A stretch of DNA of 35,159 bases. Origin: Thermoplasmatales archaeon UBA509 (lineage in GTDB: Archaea > Thermoplasmatota > Thermoplasmata > Thermoplasmatales > Thermoplasmataceae). The position numbers were made by a program, and so were the translations under genes. Shown one piece after another: positions 14,392 through 24,796 of the stretch. The stretch covers positions 1-35,159 of the forward strand of contig DAJC01000016.1 of assembly GCA_002498845.1 (NCBI GenBank), in the 5' to 3' direction. A model generated the notes under the pieces. The model saw only the letters and a list, made by a program, of their open reading frames with translations. It ran no database searches and was not told where the DNA came from. Position 1 is the stretch's first letter. Each line of letters opens with the position of its first letter.

Positions 14392-14721
14392 TCACCTGAA
14401 CTTGCTGTAGTCCGCCAGAAGATCTAGAAGTCTCTTCTGCATATCATCGTCTATGAGACCATCGGTCCTAATTTTAACAATATAGTCCCTGGCCTCTCTG
14501 GTGCCTTTTTTTGAAGCAATGGAATAAAGACTGCCCTTAACTGCGCCTCTCACGCTGTCGGGAAGTTCTTCCACAATCTTTCCAAGCATGAAGTTGAATT
14601 CCTCGGTTTTCCGCATGTCAAGCCTTCGTGACTTTTTCGGTCCAGTATCCTTTGGCATATTGGACCTTTTTTGCATACCATTTCTAGAATTATAGTTCGG
14701 TTTATGATAGTTCCTTCTCAT
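14392..14721 (-). CDS. Small basic protein, unknown
   Basis: 109 aa, not recognised. Residues 1-36 are strongly basic and Asn-rich, probably disordered and nucleic-acid binding in style (RRNYHKPNYNSRNG); residues 40-105 look like a compact helical domain (FNFMLGKIVEELPDSVRGAV, then DYIVKIRTDGLIDDDMQKRL). A TATA-like box at 14747-14755 lies about 30 nt before the ATG, so it is probably a single leaderless gene. The helical part might be a lineage-specific RNA- or ribosome-associated domain; this is a guess and no motif supports it. Confidence 0.6.
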   Translation of the reverse strand: MRRNYHKPNYNSRNGMQKRSNMPKDTGPKKSRRLDMRKTEEFNFMLGKIVEELPDSVRGAVKGSLYSIASKKGTREARDYIVKIRTDGLIDDDMQKRLLDLLADYSKFR

Positions 14722-14779
14722 TATACTTAATATAGTAGTCAGACAGATTATTTATGGATTTTGGCGATGTTTCACGGAT

Positions 14780-15793
14780 CTATTGCAACAGACCCCTTGA
14801 AACCACCATATCCAGTGACATATGCCAGAGATGTGGTCCGTAAGACTTTACTTTCCTCTGTTCAATGAAATCCAGGATATAACCCAGCCGCCTGGCAAGA
14901 ACGATAATCTCGTGCCAGTATGCTGAAAGTTCATGGGTGGGCACCAGCAGGTGAAAGTTGAGAATCGTTCCAGGTCCGGATCGCATCAAAGCCGCAGAAA
15001 TGAATTCCAGTGAGCTGAAGTGCCCCATTACTATGTAATCAAACCGCATTGCAGGTGAAACGTCCCTGCAGTCTCCCAGAATCGGTATCACCCTGTCCTG
15101 AAGCCTGTTGATCGCCACATTACTCTTCAGGAAGCCATATGATTCTGGATTTATCTCAACTGAATAGATCTTTGAAAGGTGCGTATATTTTGCCAGAGGA
15201 AGAGAAAAATAGCCGATTCCGGCAAACATGTCCAGAACAGTGGCCCCGTCAAGTGTCATTTTTCCATGCTGTATCCTCTCATTGACATTTCCGGGAGAGA
15301 ACATTACCCTGGATGGATCCATTGAGTATCGGATTCCATTTTCCAGATGAATAACAGTTCCCGGTACCCCGTACACAATTTCCATTTCCGGATGCCTGAT
15401 GTTTCCCTGTATCCTGCCACGGTCAATATATATGGATTTCACGCCCAGAACCTGTGCAATGGACTGGAGCACACTGCGGGATGGTTTTCTGGACTCCTTG
15501 ATGATCAGCGCATCCCCCAGTCGTATCCATCTGTCCGGTATCACAGACATCTTTGATTTGACACCGGAAATTTTTTTTATGGTTTCTACCGGCGGTTTCT
15601 GGATGGCTCTGGACTCGAAATCCATTTCCACTGCCATATACCCCTGGAATTCTGCGTGTTGCTTCAGCGGAATCATGACCAGATCACCGTCCTGCCTTAT
15701 TTTCAAATCCTTGCGAATAATATCCATGGAGAGAAGTTTCCTTATGATTCCCTCAGATTGATATTTATTAACAACAATGCCGGGATTTTTCAT
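14780..15793 (-). CDS. taw2: Trm5/TYW2-family tRNA-G37 modifying enzyme, probably Taw2
   Basis: 337 aa. The C-terminal Rossmann domain has the SAM loop VLDMFAGIGYFSLPLA (186-201), acidic E213 and the family segment SRVMFSPGNVNERIQ (161-175). At the catalytic position (residues 256-261) it reads MGHFSS. Archaeal Trm5 methyltransferases have an NLP/NPP-type motif there (MNLPK), whereas TYW2/Taw2 enzymes, which transfer the aminocarboxypropyl group of SAM to 4-demethylwyosine in tRNA-Phe, carry a Gly-containing form like this. I therefore favour Taw2 in wyosine synthesis; Trm5 is the alternative. The N-terminal 170 residues resemble the Trm5 D1-D2 region. It is divergent from hemC with 50 bp between. 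Confidence 0.8.
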   Translation of the reverse strand: MKNPGIVVNKYQSEGIIRKLLSMDIIRKDLKIRQDGDLVMIPLKQHAEFQGYMAVEMDFESRAIQKPPVETIKKISGVKSKMSVIPDRWIRLGDALIIKESRKPSRSVLQSIAQVLGVKSIYIDRGRIQGNIRHPEMEIVYGVPGTVIHLENGIRYSMDPSRVMFSPGNVNERIQHGKMTLDGATVLDMFAGIGYFSLPLAKYTHLSKIYSVEINPESYGFLKSNVAINRLQDRVIPILGDCRDVSPAMRFDYIVMGHFSSLEFISAALMRSGPGTILNFHLLVPTHELSAYWHEIIVLARRLGYILDFIEQRKVKSYGPHLWHMSLDMVVSRGLLQ

Positions 15794-15815
15794 TGATTAA
15801 CACCCTGAGTGACAG

Positions 15816-15824
15816 TTTTAACTT
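15816..15824. promoter_or_regulatory. Possible shared TATA element of hemC and taw2
   Basis: TTTTAACTT is the only TATA-like stretch in the 50-bp gap. It lies about 24 nt before the hemC ATG (15844) and, read on the other strand (AAGTTAAAA), about 27 nt before the taw2 ATG (15793), so one element could serve both leaderless genes. Confidence 0.4.
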
Positions 15825-15843
15825 GAAAGACAATACGGTAGCC

Positions 15844-16743
15844 ATGACTCATATTAAAATAGGCACAAGGCCAAGCCGTCTTGCTGTCAGGCAGGCGGAG
15901 ATGGTGGCTGAAAGGCTGACTGTCGCAGGCATTGATGCCAGCATACACAGATTTAACTCATCGGGTGATGTGGAAAATACCACCCCGCTTTACAGGGCAC
16001 CCGGAACCGGTATATTTGTGGAGGAGATAAACAGGCGGGTCATTTCTGGTGAAGTTGATGTGGCAGTTCACAGTGCAAAGGATCTTCCATCTGACCTTCC
16101 GGATGGGCTCCAGGTCATATCCGTACTTCCCAGGGAAAACTTCAATGACGTTCTAATAGCCGGGAAACCTCTGGAGGAACTCCCGGCCGGGTCCCACATA
16201 GGGACATCAAGTTTGAGGCGCATCAAGGAGCTTTCAATGGTGAGACCCGACCTTGTTGCAGAAAACATAAGAGGAAACATAGACACACGTATCCAGAAGT
16301 ACAAGGATGGCAATTACGACGGAATAATCCTCGCAGAGGCTGGAATTACCAGACTCGGCATTGAGACTGAATACCACCGGCTTGGGACAGAAACATTCAT
16401 GCCTGCTGCCAACCAGGGAATAATCGCAGTGGTGGGAATGCGTGGAAGCAGTGCTTTTTCCGCTGTTGAAAGGCTGAAGAATCAGGAAACACAGTTTGCA
16501 ATGGAAATGGAGAGAGAAGCTATGCGCAGGCTGAACCTGGGATGCTCCATGCCGGCAGGCATGATATGCACCAGATCCGGAACAGTGTGGACACTCACCA
16601 TCAGGCTTTATTCTCTGAACACCAGAGAATACCGGGATTTTGCTTCCACGGTGAGAAGCAGGCAGGATGTGGATGAATTCACCTCTGGTATCAGATCGCG
16701 GATTCCTCCTGAATTCGGTTACAGCCGGGACGGAGTGGCATGA
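15844..16743 (+). CDS. hemC: Hydroxymethylbilane synthase (porphobilinogen deaminase)
   Basis: 299 aa from the ATG at 15844, the usual length; the 17-codon in-frame upstream extension would cover the taw2 start and the promoter. It polymerises four porphobilinogens to hydroxymethylbilane on the way to siroheme, cobalamin and heme. Motifs: IGTRPSRLAVRQAE at the N-terminus, VHSAKDLP with the catalytic aspartate D80, GTSSLRR, GNIDTRI, and the dipyrromethane-cofactor cysteine C234 in LNLGCSMPAG. It overlaps hemD by 4 bp (ATGA). Confidence 0.96.
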   Translation: MTHIKIGTRPSRLAVRQAEMVAERLTVAGIDASIHRFNSSGDVENTTPLYRAPGTGIFVEEINRRVISGEVDVAVHSAKDLPSDLPDGLQVISVLPRENFNDVLIAGKPLEELPAGSHIGTSSLRRIKELSMVRPDLVAENIRGNIDTRIQKYKDGNYDGIILAEAGITRLGIETEYHRLGTETFMPAANQGIIAVVGMRGSSAFSAVERLKNQETQFAMEMEREAMRRLNLGCSMPAGMICTRSGTVWTLTIRLYSLNTREYRDFASTVRSRQDVDEFTSGIRSRIPPEFGYSRDGVA

Positions 16744-17456
16744 CCGGAAAGACACTGATTGTCACAAGACCTGAAGGCAAGGCCGCAGGAAATATAAATT
16801 GCCCCGGAATGGAAATAGTAAACGTACCGGTCACACGGCTCGAAGAACTGCCATTTAACACAGATACATTCCGGTCATTCAATCCTGAAATCGTCATAGT
16901 GACCAGTGCACGTGGCGCTGACACCATCAGATCCAACATTGGTTTCTTCGGCACCGATCGTACATATATTTCCATCGGAAAGATCACCGGTGACGCCCTG
17001 CGGTCCATAGGCCTGGATTCCCTGATTCCTGATGACCAGACTTCCAGCGGGATCGTGGAACTGATCAGGCGCAATGACTGGAAGTCTCGCAGAATCGCGC
17101 TCCTGTCAAGTCAGCAGTCAAACATGGTTGTGCGGGATTTCCTGCTGAAGGAGGGCTATGATTTCAAACTGTTCACAATTTACCGCAGTGTGCCTCTTGA
17201 CCTTTCCAACCTCTTAAAATATATTCTGGGCGGATGCCTCGGAATAATCATAACGTCATCGCAGGAGGCGGAAATAATACTGAAGGATCGGTCTGTGGTT
17301 TCCGCTATCATGAATACTGGAACGAGGATATTCGCCATTGGAAAAACAACTGCAGACACAATATATAAATCAGGATATACACCAGCCGATCCAGTTGGGA
17401 AGTCCGTACTTAAGGATCTCGTGTGCAAGATAAGAGAAAAATACCTTGAAAAATAG
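16740..17456 (+). CDS. hemD: Uroporphyrinogen-III synthase
   Basis: 238 aa. The protein is divergent, as usual for this family, but has the two-lobed pattern: LIVTRPEGKA at the start, VIVTSARGADTIRS (about 51-65), a hinge, then IIITSSQEAEIIL and FAIGKTTADTI near the end. It closes and inverts the D ring of hydroxymethylbilane. The ATGA overlap with hemC strongly supports the call. Its stop codon overlaps the 3' end of the convergent initiator tRNA gene by three bases. Confidence 0.92.
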   Translation: MTGKTLIVTRPEGKAAGNINCPGMEIVNVPVTRLEELPFNTDTFRSFNPEIVIVTSARGADTIRSNIGFFGTDRTYISIGKITGDALRSIGLDSLIPDDQTSSGIVELIRRNDWKSRRIALLSSQQSNMVVRDFLLKEGYDFKLFTIYRSVPLDLSNLLKYILGGCLGIIITSSQEAEIILKDRSVVSAIMNTGTRIFAIGKTTADTIYKSGYTPADPVGKSVLKDLVCKIREKYLEK

Positions 17457-17528
17457 CGGGGAATGGATTTGAACCATTGATCTACGGGTTATGAGCCCGT
17501 CGGGATCTCCTAACTACCCTACCCCGCT
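17454..17528 (-). tRNA. Initiator tRNA-Met (CAU)
   Basis: Read on the minus strand the 75-nt gene starts AGCGGGGTAGGGT and folds into a cloverleaf: acceptor AGCGGGG/CCCCGCT, anticodon stem ACGGG/CCCGT with loop CTCATAA, T-arm AATGG-TTCAAAT-CCATT. The three G-C pairs GGG/CCC in the anticodon stem and the A1-U72 acceptor pair are initiator traits. No CCA is encoded and no intron is seen. It lies 46 bp downstream of dim2 on the same strand and has its own TATA-like box. Confidence 0.95.
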
Positions 17529-17550
17529 TCCACAGGTTATCCGATGACCG

Positions 17551-17560
17551 GATATAATAT
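17551..17560 (-). promoter_or_regulatory. Putative TATA box of the initiator tRNA gene
   Basis: The minus strand reads ATATTATATC, centred about 27 nt before the tRNA 5' end at 17528. This suggests the tRNA has its own promoter even though it follows the aif1A-rio1-dim2 operon closely. Confidence 0.5.
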
Positions 17561-17574
17561 TTGCCGGTATACAG

Positions 17575-18141
17575 CTACCCGAATGTCTCTTCGATACGTT
17601 TGAGCCTCAGATTCTTTGCGTTCTTTTCCAGGTATGTGTAAACTGTTCTCTGCCTGCTGCCATTGATAAGCATGTTTATGGCTTCGCGAGCGTATTCCAC
17701 CGACACATAGTCGCCAATAACAGATACGGTGTCACCATAGACCGATATGCTGGTGTTTGTCAGTTCTTCCATGACTTTCCGGGTCTTTCCGCCGGTTCCT
17801 ATGATCCTGCCCTTGATTTCAGAAATCCTGTGAGAACCTGGTTTGGCAAATTCGCGCAGAGAGATGACAATAAGCTGGGAATTCTCCTCGAACAGAAATG
17901 ATGCCTTCTGTGGGCTGAAACCCCTGGCAATGGCCTGAATCACGCTGATGGAAAGTGCTGCCTTGAGTGGATCTCCCTTCTGGATGACGGTCACGTCCCC
18001 TTCCCTTGAATCTATTTCCAGGGCTATTTCTGCCTTCTCCTCCAGTTCTCTCTTGGTGTCACCGTTCTTTCCTATAAGAACTGCAAGCCTGTCCCTGGGG
18101 ACCCTTATTTCCCAAACATTTCCGTCAGTAACTTCATCCAT
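17575..18141 (-). CDS. dim2: KH-domain rRNA-processing protein Dim2/Pno1-like
   Basis: 188 aa with two KH domains: the first has the GxxG loop GKNGDT (about 24-29), the second GTGGKT (about 114-119) followed by MEELTNTSISVYGDTVSVIG. This is the layout of archaeal aDim2, which binds the 3' end of 16S rRNA and, in Pyrococcus, interacts with aIF2-alpha and the Nob1 nuclease during 30S maturation. It lies 40 bp downstream of rio1; a TTTATTTATG-like box in this gap might add a second promoter. Confidence 0.92.
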   Translation of the reverse strand: MDEVTDGNVWEIRVPRDRLAVLIGKNGDTKRELEEKAEIALEIDSREGDVTVIQKGDPLKAALSISVIQAIARGFSPQKASFLFEENSQLIVISLREFAKPGSHRISEIKGRIIGTGGKTRKVMEELTNTSISVYGDTVSVIGDYVSVEYAREAINMLINGSRQRTVYTYLEKNAKNLRLKRIEETFG

Positions 18142-18181
18142 GCTGCAGACCTCATTTCCTTATGAATCATCATAAATAAAC

Positions 18182-18946
18182 CTATTCGCCGGCATCAGCA
18201 CCCTTCACGAATCCAAGCAGTTCCTGGAATGGGGCTTCAACGCCCTTCTTGGTGAAGAATACTGATATGTTCCTCAAATCCCTTTCCAGGAAATAGTCTG
18301 CGGCGGGATGTTCCCTGGACACAGACTGCCCGACGTCAACAATGTATGCATGTTTTCTGTGATAAAGTATGTTATATTCGCTGAGATCAGCGTGTACCAG
18401 CTTTGCCTTCTGGTACATGGTGCGCATGAAACCCCGGACCTCACCGTATGCACTATCAAAATCGCAGTCCGCATCCCTGAGCCTGGGTGCAGGAGTGGAC
18501 TTTGACCCGATATATGACATCAGGAGCAGATTCTTATGGAAATCGTAAGGACGGGGGCAGAGAATCCCGTTCTTTCTCAATTCGTGAAGGTTGGTGTATT
18601 CCTTCTTGGCCCAGATGTATACAATGTTTGACCTGTTTATCCTTTCCCTTGCAAAGCGGTAATCGCCCTCGATATATTTCCAGATTGTGGAAAACCGAAG
18701 CGTGGAAAGCTTGTAAATTTTCAGAACCAGCGGCTTCTTGTCCTTTATGACCTTGAAGACAACAGATTCCTTACCGGCTGAAATAGGAAAATCCACATAA
18801 TCTATGTGCTGGCTGCTCATGAATTCGTAAAGCGCCTTAATTGTCCTCCTGTCAAAAACAAGATCGGCAGTCTTGCGGTCCATGTCCAGATGATGAAGAA
18901 ATTCACCTGATTTCAGGAGCTGATCAAGGGCCGATTCTTCAGGCAT
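18182..18946 (-). CDS. rio1: RIO1-family atypical protein kinase/ATPase
   Basis: 254 aa. It has the RIO-type loop SAGKESVVF (56-64) in place of the STGKEA-type form, the ATP-binding lysine K76, catalytic loop HADLSEYNIL (185-194) with D187, and the metal aspartate D204 in IVDVGQSVSREHP, the typical Rio1 motif. Rio1 acts late in small-subunit maturation, releasing assembly factors. It sits 6 bp after aif1A and 40 bp before dim2; the order aIF1A-Rio1-Dim2 is conserved in many archaea. Confidence 0.95.
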   Translation of the reverse strand: MPEESALDQLLKSGEFLHHLDMDRKTADLVFDRRTIKALYEFMSSQHIDYVDFPISAGKESVVFKVIKDKKPLVLKIYKLSTLRFSTIWKYIEGDYRFARERINRSNIVYIWAKKEYTNLHELRKNGILCPRPYDFHKNLLLMSYIGSKSTPAPRLRDADCDFDSAYGEVRGFMRTMYQKAKLVHADLSEYNILYHRKHAYIVDVGQSVSREHPAADYFLERDLRNISVFFTKKGVEAPFQELLGFVKGADAGE

Positions 18947-18952
18947 AATGGC

Positions 18953-19291
18953 CTACTTGAAAATATTTATCACGTCTGGAAGCAACCTGTTCCTGCTTAG
19001 ATAATTTGCCTGAGTCTGTGTATATCTGTATACGACATCTGCCTTTTCGTTCTGGAACGGCCAGGGTTTCACAATAACGAGATCGCCTTCCCTTATCCAC
19101 ATCCTCTTTTTCATCTTTCCAGGAATTCTGGAACTTCTGGTGAAACCGTCTTCGCACATTACATTGAGCCTTGAAGCGCCAGACAGTTTTTCGACTATGC
19201 CGAACATCTCTCCCCTCTTCTTGTTGGGAAGAATTGTTCGTGTAGTCAGATCTGACTCGTCAAGGTTCTGTTGATTTTGATTTGGATCCAT
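18953..19291 (-). CDS. eif1A: Translation initiation factor aIF1A
   Basis: 112 aa. After a Gln/Asn-rich N-terminal tail (about 20 residues) an OB fold follows: GEMFGIVEKLSGASRLNVMC, then SRIPGKMKKRMWIREGDLVI and VKPWPFQNEKADVVYRY, all typical of aIF1A/eIF1A. The factor binds the A site of the 30S subunit and stabilises initiator tRNA and scanning complexes. It heads an operon with rio1 and dim2 and is followed further on by the initiator tRNA gene itself. Confidence 0.96.
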   Translation of the reverse strand: MDPNQNQQNLDESDLTTRTILPNKKRGEMFGIVEKLSGASRLNVMCEDGFTRSSRIPGKMKKRMWIREGDLVIVKPWPFQNEKADVVYRYTQTQANYLSRNRLLPDVINIFK

Positions 19292-19317
19292 ATGGGATTG
19301 AGTATATGTTATACACT

Positions 19318-19326
19318 CATATAAAC
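19318..19326 (-). promoter_or_regulatory. Putative TATA box of the aif1A operon
   Basis: The minus strand reads GTTTATATG, about 31 nt before the aif1A ATG. Next to it, at about 19299-19319, is an imperfect dyad (TTGAGTATA ... TATACACTCA) that could be an operator or part of the promoter. Confidence 0.45.
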
Positions 19327-19508
19327 ATGCTACAGCCCTGAATTTATCACCGGCTGACAGGATCCGGATTGCTGAATACCAGAGTAAACTGGCCGTATAT
19401 TATGCCTCGCCTTCGCCAGCGGACATTGCAACTTGCTGGGAGATATGAGAAAGTTTCACTGGCCTTCATCCCATGTTCTGTTAGAGTGGGCTTTTCCACC
19501 CACATATG

Positions 19509-19515
19509 TTAAATT
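19509..19515 (+). promoter_or_regulatory. Putative TATA box of the hemerythrin-like gene
   Basis: TTAAATT is centred 26 nt before the ATG at 19538. A GGTGA site at 19529-19533 also precedes this ATG closely. Both favour 19538 over the upstream in-frame start at 19433. Confidence 0.5.
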
Positions 19516-19537
19516 ACCTGACAGGCATGGTGACACC

Positions 19538-19963
19538 ATGGATGAACCGGTTACGCTGGAGCACAGCCAGCTTCTCACGCTGCTCTTCACGGCCACGCAG
19601 GAGAGCCCTCTGAACCTTGGCCCACTGAAGGAAGTCACATCAATATTTTCAGGGCATGCTGACAGGGAGGAGGAAACCATGGTTCCCGTGCTGGGATTCT
19701 TCAGGGCCTTCACCGCCCACGAGAACCTACCGGACATTGATTTCCTCAAGGCAAAAGCAGATGAGTTCAGGACCGAGGAACCAGTTATGTTAAGGGAGCA
19801 CCGTAAAATCAAGGATATCCTTGGCGAAATGGAAAGGGAAGAGGGGACTGTACAGCTGGTGCTTGAAAACCTGTCCACATTCATGGAGAGGCATTCCAGT
19901 ATGGAAGAGTACTATCTTTATCCGCTGGCTTTTCACGCATGTTCCCTGATTGACGGCCTCTGA
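19538..19963 (+). CDS. Hemerythrin-like (HHE) domain protein
   Basis: 141 aa from the ATG at 19538. The HHE four-helix-bundle ligands can be placed: H9 (LEHSQLL), H40 and E44 (GHADREEE), H88 (LREHRKI), H119 and E123/E124 (ERHSSMEEYYLYP). Such proteins bind a di-iron centre and serve as oxygen carriers or sensors or in repair of iron-sulfur centres. The C-terminal MEEYYLYPLA is typical of the single-domain HHE family. It stands alone between the divergent aif1A operon and the convergent nusA gene. The specific role is unknown. Confidence 0.82.
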   Translation: MDEPVTLEHSQLLTLLFTATQESPLNLGPLKEVTSIFSGHADREEETMVPVLGFFRAFTAHENLPDIDFLKAKADEFRTEEPVMLREHRKIKDILGEMEREEGTVQLVLENLSTFMERHSSMEEYYLYPLAFHACSLIDGL

Positions 19964-20007
19964 CCTGCGTAATTATCAAAAACCATGCTGAATAAATCCA
20001 TTAACTG

Positions 20008-20045
20008 TTCCGGCAAAAGAAAACCATACCATTCCCGTGCCGGAA
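20008..20045. terminator. Inverted repeat between the hemerythrin-like gene and nusA
   Basis: TTCCGGCA (20008-20015) and TGCCGGAA (20038-20045) are perfect complements, eight pairs with a 22-nt loop, in the 139-bp gap between two convergent genes. A T-rich stretch follows on the minus strand (the A5 run at 19979-19983 in plus orientation), so it may help end the nusA transcript. Archaeal termination does not need a hairpin, so the role is uncertain. Confidence 0.35.
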
Positions 20046-20102
20046 AATCATGGCGAGGGGTTCCGGACACCCCCATGAGTGCAGGTGTGAAATTCTGTTT
20101 CG

Positions 20103-20531
20103 CTACTGCTTTATGTTCAGGCTCTTGATGTTGAATGATCTTGCCACAGCATCCCTGAAGAGCTTTATGTTGCGGCCTTCCTTCCCGATGGCCTTGCCGA
20201 CCTCTCCCTGCTCCACAGAAACAAGGATATCGGTCTGGCCCTCCTTCCAGTCAACGATAACCTCCCTGACTTTGAACCGGTAAAAAATGTTCTTAACGAA
20301 GGTTACCAGATCCCTGGAAGATTCAGCCACCAGAATATGCTTGTTGATGTGCTCCCTGAGTTCCGTGATTATGTTGGGGTTCCTCTTGAATAATTCGGAT
20401 AGTTTACGCTCTCCCACGATGAAGAGAACCATGTCCTCGTTTTCCATGCATTCCCGCAGCTCAACATGGCCAACTTTCTCAAAGAGGGCAATATATCTCA
20501 TTATATTGTTGTCGATTGTGACTTCTTTCAT
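20103..20531 (-). CDS. nusA: Archaeal NusA-like KH-domain protein
   Basis: 142 aa, the short archaeal NusA form with two KH domains and no S1 or N-terminal domain. Key blocks are FIVGERKLSELFKRNPNIIT and the second KH loop VGKAIGKEGRNIKLFRDAVA. It is encoded after rpoA'' in most archaea and is thought to bind RNA at the polymerase exit, though its role in termination or elongation is not settled. Here a 72-bp gap with T-rich tracts and a possible TATA box (20563-20572) separates it from rpoA2. The L30e gene that often lies at this spot is missing. Confidence 0.94.
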   Translation of the reverse strand: MKEVTIDNNIMRYIALFEKVGHVELRECMENEDMVLFIVGERKLSELFKRNPNIITELREHINKHILVAESSRDLVTFVKNIFYRFKVREVIVDWKEGQTDILVSVEQGEVGKAIGKEGRNIKLFRDAVARSFNIKSLNIKQ

Positions 20532-20603
20532 TTCAACACTGTTCCAGATTCAACAGACCTTGAATTATAAGGGAAAATAAAAGTTTATTATAAAAAGTTC
20601 CCT

Positions 20604-24792
<4,189 letters not shown>

Positions 24793-24796
<4 letters not shown>

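Noticed and set aside
17454..17528. Elongator tRNA-Met or tRNA-Ile2 (CAU)
   Set aside because: The GGG/CCC anticodon stem and A1-U72 acceptor pair are initiator features.
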